From positions 1,922,001-1,986,000 of the forward strand of contig AP026162.1 of assembly GCA_030295235.1 (NCBI GenBank): DNA of 64,000 nt. Reading direction: 5' to 3'. The stretch comes from Fistulifera solaris (lineage: Eukaryota; Bacillariophyta; Bacillariophyceae; Naviculales; Stauroneidaceae). The notes under the pieces were generated by a model that was not told where the DNA came from, searched no databases, and was given only the letters and a program-made list of their open reading frames with translations. Positions 31,070-43,200 of the stretch are shown here, one piece after another. Position 1 is the first letter of the stretch; the number at the start of each line of letters is the position of its first letter. The position numbers and the translations under genes are program-made.

Positions 31070-31790
31070 ATGATGAAGTTGTTCGTTCTCGCAGTTGTAG
31101 CCAGTCTCGCCTCGGCGTACGCTCCGGCCCGATCTTTCGTCACGCGCCCGTCGACTCGACTACACGAAAGTTTCGGATTTGATTTCGCCGAGGACACCTA
31201 CAAGAACCAGCCAATTCAGCTCGGTGGAGAAGCGAATTACAAGCAATGGGTCAACAAAATTTCGGACAACTCGATGCTTAATAGAAAGGTTAGTAGGAGT
31301 GGATTGTGATTTTTGTCAATTGCAAATGGGCTCATCTCTAACGAAATCATTCATTCAGTACAATGTCATTCGTCGTGTACGAGAATTGGATTTGTTAAAG
31401 GCCACGGCCGACAATGGCCTTCTTTCCAAGCTCGAAGAACAGGGTCTTGATCTTGTCACGATCGAAAAGCTTCTTCCGTTGATTGAGGAACTCGGACTAC
31501 TGGAACTCGCCGGCAGCAACCAACAGTTGCTCGTCAACCTCGCCGCCCCCCTTTTGGTTGAACCGGCTCCATTTTTGATCCCCCTTCTCGCTGGTGCCAT
31601 CGCTGCTGGTCCCGTTGCTTTTTACGGTGCCTCTGTTGCTGTTCTAGGTCTTGATGCTTATCTTCTTTCCACCAACGCCGAGCTTCCGTTTGTCGGTCTT
31701 TCTGCCGGTGTTACGTTGGGTCTTGTCCTTGTTCCGTTGGGAGCAGTCTTGGCTGTTGTTGGTTCGGCTTTGGCTAGTTTGAAGAAATAA
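31070..31790 (+). CDS. Plastid-targeted RIQ/DUF1118-like protein
   Basis: Exons 31070-31288 and 31359-31790 (intron phase 0); 216 aa. MMKLFVLAVVASLASAYAPA is a signal peptide ending in ASAYAP, the diatom plastid-import cleavage motif. The mature protein has LLKATADNGLLSKLEEQGLD followed by IEKLLPLIEELGLLELAG, like the repeated LLSKLE.GLLS block of DUF1118 (RIQ1/RIQ2 of plants, thylakoid proteins that affect grana stacking and NPQ), and then three hydrophobic segments (LAGAIAAGPVAFYGASVAV, FVGLSAGVTLGLVL, LGAVLAVVGSALASL). The plant role should not be carried over directly, as diatoms lack grana. Confidence 0.7.
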
Positions 31791-31861
31791 AGCACTACAA
31801 TGCTGATGCGCAACTATGTTTAACTAAACTAATTAATTTATCTAGCAGAAGTGGCAAATGG

Positions 31862-32011
31862 ATCCGGATCAATACCCACATTTTTTTGCTCGTTGCGTGT
31901 ACTATTCACGTGATCCTTCGAGTGCCGGCTTGTATTTTACATGCCCTTAACAGTGGCCATGGACAGTAAAAATATTTCCAACGGACAAAAAATGTGGGTA
32001 TTGATCCGGAT
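31862..32011. repeat. Perfect 25-bp inverted repeat with 100-bp spacer
   Basis: ATCCGGATCAATACCCACAT plus T5 at 31862-31886, with its exact complement at 31987-32011. Layout (150 bp, perfect ends) fits a miniature inverted-repeat element or a long hairpin. No clear target-site duplication is visible. The rest of the 31791-32219 gap shows no gene. Confidence 0.8.
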
Positions 32012-32219
32012 GGTTTCCCATGTTCGGCCACCAATAAGAAACAGGATACCCAAGTTGAAGTAGGGCGGCGAACATTCTTACGGTTCCGTTGTTGTCCGTT
32101 GGCTTTCATTTCTCCTAAAAATTCAGTACCGGTACGATAATTACAAATTGTGTGCTTTTTTTAGCGCAGAAAAAGATCTCACTCCATCAAAACTGCATTA
32201 AAAGCATTAAACTTCCGCA

Positions 32220-33923
32220 ATGAATCATTCGATACAGATCGCTTTGTCTCTTCTTATTCTCGCCACTCTATGCAGAGCCCAGCAAGTGGCTATCATAGGC
32301 GGAGGCATATCGGGCTCCTTCACGGCCCGGTACTTGGCGGAATACGACAAGGAATGCAAAATCAAAAATATTACGATCTTTGAAGCAGGGATCGTCGATC
32401 GACCCATTTCTTCTGCCGAATCGATCGACGCTGAGTTTCAAGGTAGTCGAGTGTCATGTCTGCAGTTGAAAGATGGAAGGACGATTGAATTGGGGGCTTC
32501 GATTGGCTATAAAGGTTTCCATCTGGTGTTGGAAATGATACATGGTGATGAAGAGATAGAAATAGGAGAGCCTTTTACGACAGGCAAAGCCGATGAGTCG
32601 CTGCCAGATGGCCTTGGCATATACAATGGACAGGGTCTTTGGTCACTGATTACATCCTCGGTACCGAAAGTTCTGCGAAAGTTTCAGATAGCCGGAAGAT
32701 ACGGAATGGACTTGATTCGCGTGTCGAGGGCAAGTCAAGCGGCGCAAGAAAAATTCGCTCAATTGCCGGCCCTGCTGAAAAGCAACCATCCAGATACTTT
32801 CTATCAGTCTCCAGAAGAAATTTGGCAAGCTCTAGGTTTAGAAAAAGTGGCGCTTGCCAGTTTTGATCAGCTTTTGGATGCTTTGGGTGTCGGCAAAGAT
32901 GTTTCGTGGCTTAGGAGCTATCTCCCTTATCAAGGAGTACTACGATCAGAATTACTTGAAGCCATGAACTTAGTCAACTACAATCAAGGAAATGATCAAG
33001 TTAACGGTTTAGTGGGGCTTGCAAGCTTCGCTGTAACCGCGGGTGGAGTATTCTCAATTCAGGGCGGAAATTATAAAATTCTACAATCAGCCATTCGGAA
33101 AGCGAAAGAAGATCGACTACGACATTGCGGTGTCAACCACAGATTCAACGTGGTGAACGCTCGTGTAACAACCGTGGTGAAAGAAACGGAAAGCTTTCTG
33201 CTTTTCGCCGGTGAAGAGATGTTAGGGCGATTTGATGATATCGTTCTGGCGACTCCGTTGCAGCTATCAAAGATTAACTTTTTGGTGCAGAGTGATATGG
33301 ATAGTGCAGTGTTGCGTCCCATGCCGCTAGCGGGACTTGTGAAAGTCAATGATACGCCTCCTGAAGAAGGTCATATGGTTCTTCCTGGCGCATTGCCAGA
33401 GCAGGCGACACGACGCTATACGCCAGTTGTAACAACAGTTGTAAGCAATGCAACATTGAACGCTCAATATCTTGCACTCGACCCCGCGTCGCTTCCTCGC
33501 TCCATTATGACTACCAAGCAGGGCAAATTGTCTTTGCATAACATCACGGCTATCACACTCATTGCAAGTGACGGAATTTATAAATTGTTTTCGGCTGAGA
33601 GACTGGAAAGCAGCGTGCTCGAGACATTGTTTGGTCCCCACTATGTGCTAGAATTCGAAAAAGTATGGGGCGGTCCCCATGGTGGAGCAACACCGGATTA
33701 TCAGGGACGGGGTTTTTCGTCGAACTTTCTTTTGTACGATAGCGCGGTGGCCTATGACGAAGCTTCTGGACCAGGGGCAATCTACTATCCTTCTATAATG
33801 GAGCAAATGTCGTTAGCGTGCATGGAAATTTCGGCCATTGGTGCCCGGGCTGTCGCAAAGCTTCTTGCTCGTCGACTTGGTCTCATTGCCCCTATGGTCG
33901 AAGAAATCAGGGATGAACTATGA
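32220..33923 (+). CDS. Prenylcysteine oxidase (PCYOX1) family flavoprotein
   Basis: 567 aa, single exon. A cleavable signal peptide (MNHSIQIALSLLILATLCRA) is followed at once by the FAD-binding VAIIGGGISGSFTARYLAE. IELGASIGYKGF fits the family's second FAD segment, and FDDIVLATPLQLSKI is the usual domain border. The C-terminal YYPSIMEQMSLACMEISAIG closes the FAD site as in PCYOX1. The family oxidises prenylcysteine from degraded prenylated proteins to cysteine, a prenyl aldehyde and H2O2 in lysosome or secretory compartments. Uninterrupted. Confidence 0.88.
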   Translation: MNHSIQIALSLLILATLCRAQQVAIIGGGISGSFTARYLAEYDKECKIKNITIFEAGIVDRPISSAESIDAEFQGSRVSCLQLKDGRTIELGASIGYKGFHLVLEMIHGDEEIEIGEPFTTGKADESLPDGLGIYNGQGLWSLITSSVPKVLRKFQIAGRYGMDLIRVSRASQAAQEKFAQLPALLKSNHPDTFYQSPEEIWQALGLEKVALASFDQLLDALGVGKDVSWLRSYLPYQGVLRSELLEAMNLVNYNQGNDQVNGLVGLASFAVTAGGVFSIQGGNYKILQSAIRKAKEDRLRHCGVNHRFNVVNARVTTVVKETESFLLFAGEEMLGRFDDIVLATPLQLSKINFLVQSDMDSAVLRPMPLAGLVKVNDTPPEEGHMVLPGALPEQATRRYTPVVTTVVSNATLNAQYLALDPASLPRSIMTTKQGKLSLHNITAITLIASDGIYKLFSAERLESSVLETLFGPHYVLEFEKVWGGPHGGATPDYQGRGFSSNFLLYDSAVAYDEASGPGAIYYPSIMEQMSLACMEISAIGARAVAKLLARRLGLIAPMVEEIRDEL

Positions 33924-34366
33924 ATACATACATACTCGGCTAGCGTTCTTCACGACCAGTCTTCTCGGAGTGAAACTAGGCGGGCAACTCTTGGATACCC
34001 AGCTGATGTAGCTTCATTGGTCGTTACAATTATGCTTCTTCGATTGCCGATGCATTCTTCGAACTCTAACCGAATCGCAGACGGCAACCCGACACACTTT
34101 CCATCATTCTACAACATTTTATTACCGAGTAACAAGTTTTCATTTTTTATTGTCAGTCGGGAATGCAAGGTGCAAACGTTTGCCTTGGTTGTTCTCTCGC
34201 TCGTAATTGCGAAAAATAACAAAAAAGAGGGAAATTAAACGGTAAATCTATTTATACGGAACAGATATAACAGATAATACGTAGAACGTTGAGTGCAGTT
34301 TCATCCGCAAAACTTCTTGTCACTGCAACACTTCTCAACCAAGTTGAAACTGTGTAAGGCGACGAC
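33924..34366. other. Tail-to-tail intergenic region
   Basis: AT-rich, no gene or clear repeat seen. Confidence 0.4.
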
Positions 34367-35882
34367 TCAAGCGAGAAACCTGGCGCTTTCCACGGATGTT
34401 GTGCTAGTTGCACGATTGATTCCGGAAGGTTTCACCCCCGAGACACCTGTTGTCTTCTTAGTTGCCGGGTGGCTACCAAATAGATCAACTTCCTTGATTG
34501 CTGTCGGCGGTCTCGACTTGGCTGTCGCGTCTCGTGAGGACTTGTAGTCATGACCCGGTGGGTGGACATGGTGGTCCAATTGGACTGCACTATCTGCTTG
34601 CGTACAACCGAGATTGCGCACACTTCGTGCCCAGCGAGCCAACTTAGCCTTGATTCGCGACAACGTCGTTTTTCGCTTCGACCAACGTCCCAAAACAACG
34701 GTTTCTAGAGCTGAGCGGCGTTTCTCGGGATAAGTGGGTGCTGCCGAACTACTCGCGTTCTCTTCACTTGGTGGAATCAGCACGCCCCAATCTTGTGTCT
34801 CCGCCACAGCTCGGGTTCGTCCACGGTTTGCAACGACAACCACACGCGGCGTCGTGAGATCTTCGTTGGCGTCCAATAGGTCGACAGGACCGTGAGCTGG
34901 ATCCACAAGTTTGACGTTGCCCTGTTGCAATCGAGCCTCTTTGACGCGATTCAGAGTGATGACCCAGTCCTTGCAGGTTGCACGATTTTCGGCACGAAGA
35001 TAATAAAGACGACCTAAAACTTGAATGTTGAACGAACATCCCTTCTGGTCGTTCTCGTCGACAAATATTTCACCGACCTATGCAAAACGTGAGTCATCGA
35101 AAGAAAACAACCTCACATGCAAATCCACGAAACAGTACATACCTTCTCCAAATCGAGCGTGGCCAAAAGCTTCGTTCGCTTTCTCGATTTGTAATAACTG
35201 AGACACTCTCCATCCGTTTCAAACCAGCGAATTTGCCATTTCCCGTTGCGACCCAACTTTTGCAAATAACCACTAATCACAGCGCCATCCACCATATCTT
35301 CTTCTTCGTCCGATTCCTTTCCGTAACTCAATTTTCGTCTCGTATAATTCACGAAACGCGAGAATGTGCTCATGTCGGAAGGCGGTGCGTCCTTGTTTCC
35401 GGATTCGCTGGTGTTGGCGGCCGAACTCGGTTCCGTGTTTTCGTCATCATCAAAGATAGGTTGCTGCGGTGAATCATAAAAGGAAACTACCGGATCGGTG
35501 GGAGCGCGGCGCTCCGAGGTAGGGTAGGGTTGTGCGGAATTGGAAGGAGCGGAAGGCAAGGTCGGTGGGGCGGATTGAGGTATTCTCGGCAAAGCTTTCT
35601 GGTTCGGCGTAGCAGGAGCGGAATTGTTCTTTGTAAGGTTGGAAGGTAAGGAACTTCGGGTCCTGGAACGACGGGCGAGCTGGGTGCAACGACACCTTCC
35701 GCGGAACTCACGGACCCGGTGTCATGAGCTGCGGGGTCCGTCTCGAAAGGATTTTGCGGAGCAATGCGAGTACGAGGAGGTGTTACAGTCGAAACGATGT
35801 TCGCTGCGGGTACCGGTGACGACATATCTAATGCAGCAGCGGAATTCTCCGTCACTTGAAACATGGGCTTCTCCGGCGACAT
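34367..35882 (-). CDS. PH-domain protein; one frame break
   Basis: Exon 1 35882-35143, GT-AG intron of about 65 bases, exon 2 35077-34367; 483 aa. A proline-rich head (MSPEKPMFQVTENSAAALDM) runs into a frame break at 35639-35640, where one extra base gives NLTKNNSAPATPNQKALPRI and joins the rest. The PH domain spans the intron: GYLQKLGRNGKWQIRWFETD, RTKLLATLDLEKV, then GEIFVDENDQKG, RLYYLRAENRATCKDWVITL with the conserved Trp of the last helix. Such domains bind phosphoinositides; the tail is basic and Ser/Thr-rich (RWSKRKTTLSRIKAKLARWA). Role unknown; the ligand-binding basic residues in strand 1-2 (K, R) are present. Confidence 0.78.
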
Positions 35883-36591
35883 TGTCTACCTATGCTTGAA
35901 AATCTGCAATAATTTATGAATTCAAAAGCGTTCCCCCCTCGTCGCAGTCCGCCGCTGCTTCTCTCAAATATTGATATGTGTTTGTTGTGCTGTGTTTCAA
36001 GATAAGTTGGATTAATAAAGAAAGAGATGGAACTGATTGAATCGTTAGGAGAACGAATGTGCTGTTTGACTGGTTCTGGTACTTTTTCGACGGTGCTGCA
36101 AATGCGAGGGGTTATCAACTCGTGCTTCGCCATTCGACATCCACATTCTCGGCAACAGAAAACCAATCAAGGCGAAGCCGAACAGGCAATTCCGTTGCAA
36201 GCACCAGCTATTGTCTTACCGGCATAATTACGTTTGGCATATACGACGTGTCGGCTAAACAAGAAAATTACTTAGTGGCCATTCGTACTCTCCGCTATAA
36301 AGTAAACGCGCACATTAAGTGGTTTCGCGCCAAGGATTTATGGAGAAGTCCTTCGGTTTCCAAAAAAACGGAGTGAAAAATCTCCGCGATCCTGTTTTGT
36401 GCGCACGCAATGCGATGATAGAGAGGCGCGGTGCAACACTCCGGAAAAGGACAATAAATCATTCAATCTGTATACTTCAACCGTTTGTCATTTGCTTCAA
36501 CTAATATATAGACTCATCCCGTTTCCCACTTTGCCGCTCACTGACGAATTTTCTTGACAATCGTCGTGTGTCCTTTTGGTTATGCCGCATC
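35883..36591. other. Divergent intergenic region, no gene seen
   Basis: Between the PH gene (minus) and the LRR gene (plus). Short open readings occur on both strands without recognisable features. Confidence 0.4.
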
Positions 36592-37752
36592 ATGTCTCTC
36601 AATTACGAAATACCTCACGGAGATCGACCACCCTCCTATCACAACTGGCAGTACGCGGATGAAGCAAGCTTGTATTCTATAGCGGAAGACTCCCGCGAGA
36701 ACGGGTCGGATGTATTTTCTGTGACAGAGGCGCCCGAAATTCCCGCGTTTATAATACAACCCGATGTGAAATGGGTGCAGGAGGACATTTTGCCGAAGGA
36801 GGAGGAGATTGACGGACCGAGCCACAGCGATATGAAAGGCGGTTTTCCAAGACTGCTACGCAACAAATGGATAAAGCTGGGTCTTGCTGGTTTACTTCTA
36901 CTAGTCGCTGTGCTGGCGATTGCAATTGGTGTTCGAGCATCGAACTCCGACACCAAGGCCGTGCCCGAAAGTATAGAGGTCGGAGCCGAGGCGCCGGAAG
37001 ACGTTCCAGTCGCTATTCCCGTTGCACTTCCTTCCGCTTCTCCTACTTTATCTGCAAGCTCGTCGTTTCCGACGCAGCAACCTTCCCTAGATAGTTCGGT
37101 TGTCACCGTATCCCCGACACAACTCGCACCGTACGAGTTAGCCACGCGATTCGTCACGAATGCATTGAGTGCGTGTGCCGACGCGAGTCTTCTTCAAGAC
37201 ACTACATTTCCCCAGGGGCGAATATTCGAAAAATTGGTTCTCGAACTATTGGAAGAAACAACGGTAGATGCAGATGGGTTTGTTTACTATCCATTAGACT
37301 ATGGTGATGCTTTCATTAAAGAGAAATTTGGTCTGGAAATGCTGTACGAGGCCACGAATGGGGATGCATGGAACAACAATATCAATTGGAAGACAGAAAA
37401 CGATCCTTGTGCAGGCTGGAACGGCGTTCAGAACTGCAGACCACGAAGAGAGGGTTCCTGTGGAGTCGTTGAAGTTGATTTAGGTATGCGTTTTGTTGCG
37501 CTATTTGTCTTGTATTTCTGCGGTCGATGTTCGTGTTCTAACGCATCTTATCTTTTCTCTTCAGCTTCAAATAATCTATCAGGGTATATTCCGCCGGAAT
37601 TGTGTTGCTTGCCGTGTTTGGAAATATTGAATCTTTCCGACAATTTACTGGCTGGCGATACTCCCGGGTGCTTGATGTCGGGCGTTTCCCTTACTTTAGA
37701 CAACAACATGTACTTGAACGCTGAATCAGCACAAGTAAATAGCTCACCATGA
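36592..37752 (+). CDS. Single-pass LRR-type surface protein
   Basis: Exons 36592-37483 and 37565-37752 (intron phase 1); 359 aa. An acidic cytosolic head (MSLNYEIPHGDRPPSYHNWQ), then a membrane span (KLGLAGLLLLVAVLAIAIGV, about residues 95-115), a Ser/Thr/Pro stalk, and an LRR cap: LEMLYEATNGDAWNNNINWK followed by DPCAGWNGVQNC, the plant-type LRRNT. Only about two LRRs follow (NNLSGYIPPELCCLPCLEIL, LNLSDNLLAGDTPGCL) before the stop. Diatoms have many such type II LRR proteins, usually with more repeats, so this one may be short by nature or cut. Ligand unknown. Confidence 0.72.
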   Translation: MSLNYEIPHGDRPPSYHNWQYADEASLYSIAEDSRENGSDVFSVTEAPEIPAFIIQPDVKWVQEDILPKEEEIDGPSHSDMKGGFPRLLRNKWIKLGLAGLLLLVAVLAIAIGVRASNSDTKAVPESIEVGAEAPEDVPVAIPVALPSASPTLSASSSFPTQQPSLDSSVVTVSPTQLAPYELATRFVTNALSACADASLLQDTTFPQGRIFEKLVLELLEETTVDADGFVYYPLDYGDAFIKEKFGLEMLYEATNGDAWNNNINWKTENDPCAGWNGVQNCRPRREGSCGVVEVDLGMRFVALFVLYFCGRCSCSNASYLFSSASNNLSGYIPPELCCLPCLEILNLSDNLLAGDTPGCLMSGVSLTLDNNMYLNAESAQVNSSP

Positions 37753-37923
37753 GTTGTCAGACAATTGGCTCGTCGATCCTCACGGTCGCTTCCTCGATTG
37801 CGATTTTCGTCACCTTAATTCAATTGTCATGTTTGCAGCTTGACTTTGAAAATACTGGGTATATGTATTAAGAATGTGTAAACTTTTTGTCAAATAGTAA
37901 TGAACTACTAGTTGATTATTATT

Positions 37924-39309
37924 TTATAATTGTGTCACTGAATTCGACTCGAGTTCCTCAATATGACATACCGTCATCTTGAATTCCTCGGTCCACTTTT
38001 CGACATCTTTTGCAAAAGTCGCGGCCACAATCAGAGGAAATACTATAGTTGCATCTGCGGTTACCTTTACTGGCTTTGCGTTCAACCGAATCTATTAAAG
38101 CAACAGCAGCGACACTTGAGTCTTTTTCGCTAAAACAAAGGGACATAATCTTTACACTCACCTTCCCCCAGCTGATCGCCTCATCGGGACTTGCTCCACT
38201 GTCGCTTCCATCGAACTCGCTTGCCGTATTTATGTAAACAGAATAGTTCGCTCCGTTCCTCATTAAATTCGCATTGCATGTATGATGCTTGACGACACCT
38301 CCTCCCAAAATGATTTGCCCGGTACAATGACTACGAATAGCCAGATCGTTTATCAGCCGAATGTCTTCCGCAATATCCAAAACAAATCCTGGTCGCTTGT
38401 AAGAGTGAAAATAAAGCATATCACCGAAACTTCCGTCTGTCAGAGCCGGACAAAAGACGGGGATGTTATTTATCGCCGCCCAGTAGAGAACTGAATCAGG
38501 GTTATTTATTTCCTTGCCGAGACGATGAATTACTTTCGATGGAGTCCACAGAAACCGTTCCGGAAACTCTTCCTTTTGTTTGAATCCATGTTGCTCACTT
38601 GCTTTGCCCATTCCACCGAAGCGGCATCTTGTTCATCGTGCATTTTTTCAATAATTGGGGACACCCAGTCCTCGAATTTGCAATAATTATTGTTGGGAAT
38701 AAGGAGGTTACCAATGCGATTAATTCCTTTCATTCTCAGCTCCCGACCGGAAAATCGAAAGTCGCCCATAAACGTTGGCTGAAAGCATTTAATTAAATCT
38801 TCCTCTATGCCTCCCGCAGTCGTAACGATCACGTCGACCATCTTGTGTTGCACCAGAAACTTGAGACTTTCACGAACTCCACAGGATATTTGATTCGAAG
38901 TGTACGCCAAAAATATCCTGGCCCGAATTCGTTCCCGGATTTCCATCGGTTGTAAATCAGGGTCGTCATGTCCCTCCTGGAATGGCTCCTGCGAAAGACG
39001 CCATGATCGCATTTCACGGATTTGTTCGACCGCCAGTCCCAAGTTTGTCGCCTGAAAACCGGTCGTCAAAAATGACTCCATTAAGCCATCAAATATGTTT
39101 GATGAAGAGCCAGCAAAATCAAAGCCGCGGCATTGTGGAGTGTCGGCGGGAAGTGTCTGACTTTCACCCAAAACGGCAGCGGCCGAGACGCTCGGTATGT
39201 GGTGATTGGCGGTCACATTGTTATCTGCGGGGAGAGGCTTGGCCTCGAGTATATTAATTCTTCGGTCTGCTTTCTCTTCATTGAGACTTAATCCTGTCGA
39301 GAATGTCAT
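37924..39309 (-). CDS. DHPS: Deoxyhypusine synthase; one frame break
   Basis: Exon 1 39309-38162, intron 38161-38092 (70 bases), exon 2 38091-37924. ATG 39309 ([17 protein letters not shown]) is the only in-frame ATG before the conserved core. Core: [116 protein letters not shown]. The last Lys is the enzyme's covalent lysine and lies at the exon border. Exon 2 gives [20 protein letters not shown]. One base must be added at TTT 38603-38605 to join VEWAK to [20 protein letters not shown]. 438 aa. It transfers the aminobutyl group of spermidine to eIF5A. Confidence 0.95.
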
Positions 39310-39429
39310 GTTTTGAAGATGAATGAAAGAAGCAAGCCACTCCTTTTCAATGTTTTCTTTGTTGTCAATCTTTCCCACCAACAAACGAAAAACGTTTTCT
39401 TGGCGCTCCGTCAACCGTGCTTCCGTCAA

Positions 39430-40140
39430 CCCGAGGATTCACGTAGGCGACTGTAGCCGCCGTAGGAAATTTATCTCTGCAGGGGTACCCGGATATTGAG
39501 TATTTCGCCATCATCCATTTATTGGAACTACAGCACTCAGATGTCATCGTTTCCTTGTCCACCGTATTATCTTCGTATCAGGAAGCAATAAACGCCTTCG
39601 AGTTGACAACAAAACGTTGATGGAACAAATGATGCAACGCTTCGAATGTCTACGTGATTTCACGTAGCTCTCGTAGAGAAATTTATCGACAGAGGGGATA
39701 CCCGGATATTGCGTAATTTCGATCACACCATTGTTCGCGTGTTTTGGACACCAATGTCAACAACATTTCTTTCCATCATCGCTAACACATGCCATGAAAC
39801 AATTATCGACTTTGTTTTTATCATTAACATGAAACAGTAAATTAATACAACGCTTCGAATGTCTACGCGTAGTTTACGTAGCCGCCGTAGGAAATTTATC
39901 TCTGCATGGGCACCCGGATATTGTGTTTTTCTCCGTCCACCAATTCTTGGTTTTAAAGTAGCCAGATGTCAATGTTTCCTTGTCCACCGTATTGGCTTCG
40001 TATCAGGAAGCAATCATTGCCTTCGATTTCAAAACAAAACGTTGATGGAACAAATGATGCAACGCTTCGAATGTGTACGTGATTTCACGTAGCTCTCGTA
40101 GAGAAATTTATCGACAGAGGAGAAACCCGGATGGCGAGTT
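39430..40140. repeat. ~425-bp direct duplication with nested subrepeats between DHPS and the M16 gene
   Basis: TTCCTTGTCCACCGTATT recurs at 39551 and 39976 (425 apart), and CCGCCGTAGGAAATTTATC at about 39458 and 39881. In each unit a related sequence appears a second time (CTCTCGTAGAGAAATTTATC at about 39670 and 40092), always followed by an ACCCGGAT box. So there are two nested levels of duplication. The CTACGTGATTTCACGTAG palindrome precedes the second subrepeat in both units. The rest of the 39310-40269 gap has no gene. Confidence 0.85.
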
Positions 40141-40269
40141 TTGCGAGACAATACTACGTACACGTACAAGCATTGTTGAGAATGAATTATTGTAATGATC
40201 GTCTGGGCAGTATCATTATAAAAAGCATTAGTGAAAAAGCCCCTTTTTCGTTTTAGTGTTGAATATATC

Positions 40270-43200
40270 ATGGCGAGTAGCACCTTGGCGGTAACGGCAA
40301 AGGACATCACAAGGCTCCCTAATCCAGTGAAAGGGCAAGCCGATTGGAGAGACTATCGAACGTATCGCTTATCGAATGGCGTCACAATTTGCCTCGTACA
40401 TGATCGAGAAAGCAAAACAACAGCAGCTGCTGCTACTGTCAACGTTGGAGCCAGTGCTGATCCGCGATCTATGCCAGGTATCGCGCATTTCTGCGAACAG
40501 TAAGACCATCCAATCCTCGCGTCTTGTTCCTAGAGTCGGTCATCTCACCGTCTTCGTAGCATGCTCTTTTTAGGTAGCGAACGATACAGCGGAGAGAACG
40601 ATTACAAAGCATTCTTGGCACAGCACGGTGGTCGTTCAAATGCATCCACTTCCATGCATGGGACTACATACAAATTCGAAGTTTTGGCTCCGCACGCGGA
40701 AAAGGCGTTTGACATTTTCAGCGCGTTCTTCGTATCACCTCTTTTCACATATTCGGGTACATCGCGAGAAATTCTAGCGGTCGATTCGGAGAACGTCAAA
40801 AATTTAACCGCCGACGAAAGGCGCCGCTTGCAAGTATTGAAAGACTTGGCGGATACCGATCATTATTATTCAAAGTTTTCTACTGGAAATTCGAAAACGA
40901 TGCCGACAACAACACCAGAGGAAGTCGAGCATCTCCGAGATGTTCTCTTGGCTTTTCATGCGAAGCACTACAGACCTGATATGCTTACGGTGGTGGTAGC
41001 TGGGCCTCAATCGCTTGACGAATTGGAAAGCTGGACCATCCCTCGCCTTGCCGAAATGAAGGCGAGACCGTTTCCCGAGTCCGGCAACTCCATGACAAAA
41101 GCCGAAATCCTTGTCGAAGAAGGCGCAAACGAAGCTCCTGCTTATAGCTTTGATGAGCTTAATGCAGATAGCAGCGCATCAGTTTTTCGGTCTCCGTTTC
41201 GTCCTGATGTCCAGGGTGGACAATGGCCTATTCTAATTACAACAAAGCCTGTCCGACCTGTTCGACGCCTTGTCATGATGTTTCCCTTACCTTCCGTACA
41301 CATATTGTCGGATAGATCACCAGTGTCGGTGTTGAGCCATCTGCTGGGTCATGAAGGTCCCAACAGTCCCTTCGCTGTGCTTCAAGACGCCGGACTATTG
41401 AGTTCCTTGTCAGCCGGTCAACGCACTTCAGGCCCAGACTTTACGTTATTTCAAGTAGATATGGGATTGACGGAAAAGGGCGAAGCAAACTGGAAACAAG
41501 TGGTGGATGTCATCTTTCAGCACTGTCGTCTAATATCTGAGGAAGCCAAAAGAGTGTCCACTCCTGGGAAAGACTCAGGGACAATTTATGATGTGCAACG
41601 CATCTGGGTTGAGTCGTCTAAATTGAGAGCTATGTTCTTTCATCAAACATCTCCCGGTTCTGTTTATGAACTGGCACCAAACTTGTCGTCAAGTATCGTG
41701 AAATACGGGAGCGAAAAAGCGTTGTCTGCGGGTAGTATGCTAAACGAGACTCTTGAGACTTGTCCGTTAGAGTCCATTGCTGAGTTTTCCTCCCAATTAA
41801 CGACCGAGAACTGCATAATAGAAAGGTGTAGCCAGAGTGCGTGGGAAGAAATGGAAGAAAGAGAAAAGGCAGGTTCGATAGGTGGCACTAAACGTGTCAC
41901 AGAAAAGTGGTACGGAGTTGATTATTTCTTTTCTTCTATCACACCTGAGGACACCGAAGCATGGAATGATCGTTCGGGCGAAGCATCGTTCTTCAATGCT
42001 CGGTCTTTCCTAAAGCTACCCAGACCGAACACATTCATACCAAGATCTCTTGAGTTATCGGATGAATTACCCGAGGAGGCAAAGTTTGGCCCTCGAATCG
42101 ACAAACCGATAGAGCCTCCTCAGTTACTCGTGGATGATAAAGGAAAACGTCTTTGGCATCGATTGGATGATCGATATGCTCTGCCAAAATCGGTGATAAA
42201 GATACTTATCCGCAATGCTTCTGTAGCTCACGAAAAGTCATCGGACCGCAATCTTTGGATTCCCAGCCATGATGCAGTTGTTCATTCGACGATACTTTCG
42301 GCTATATTTTCTGAAGCCATTGCTCAGGAAATATACGACGCTGATCTTGCTGGGTCGCATGCTAGTTTGTCACTTTCGACATCTGGGATACATATCAACT
42401 GCAGTGGCTTCTCAGATCGATTGGGCGACCTTGCACTCAAGATCTTGAATGAATTTCTAGCTGGAGAGTTTCTCACCGAAAGATTTTTTCAATCCGCACA
42501 AGACCGAGTTGTGAGGAGTTTGAAAGGTTTTTTCGAGTCAAGGAGAGCCGACGCTTATGGCATTTATTATCGAGACTTTTTGTTGGCTTCCGAGGACTCG
42601 GGAGTCGAAGATGCGCTCAAAATAACAGAAGGCGCTACTCTTGACACGACTAAAGCTTACTTGCATAAACTGTTGCAGAATCCAGAAAGCTCCATTGAGT
42701 GCTTTTGCATAGGTAATGTTTCGACGAAGGATGCCTTGAATTTCTTTTCCGACGTTTGTGGTGCAATTGATACATATACTTCTTTTGGGCAGTCAAGCCG
42801 AACGGCATGGATACCCGATAGTATGGAACGGCTACTTCTTCGTCAGGACATCGAGCTTCATTTTACTAGCAGGAATCCTCAGGAAGAGAATGGTTCTGTT
42901 CTGGTCACTTTCCAATCCCCGATTCCGGGGTTTCGGGGAGATCTTCTCTCTTCTAGTGAGAGTCTCAGGAGTTCATCGTCAATCCGTCTTCTCTGTCATA
43001 TTCTAAGAGAGCCTCTTTTTGATGAGCTGAGAACAAAGCAAACGATCGGCTATGTAGTGAGTTCGTATTATGATGTTGCTCATTCAACTCTACCAGACAA
43101 TGAGCAGACACATCATCATTCTACCGTCCCCATTGATTACGTCGTAGTCAACGTGTTGAGTCGTAAACTTGCACCCCCGGATATTATAAAGCGCGTCGAT

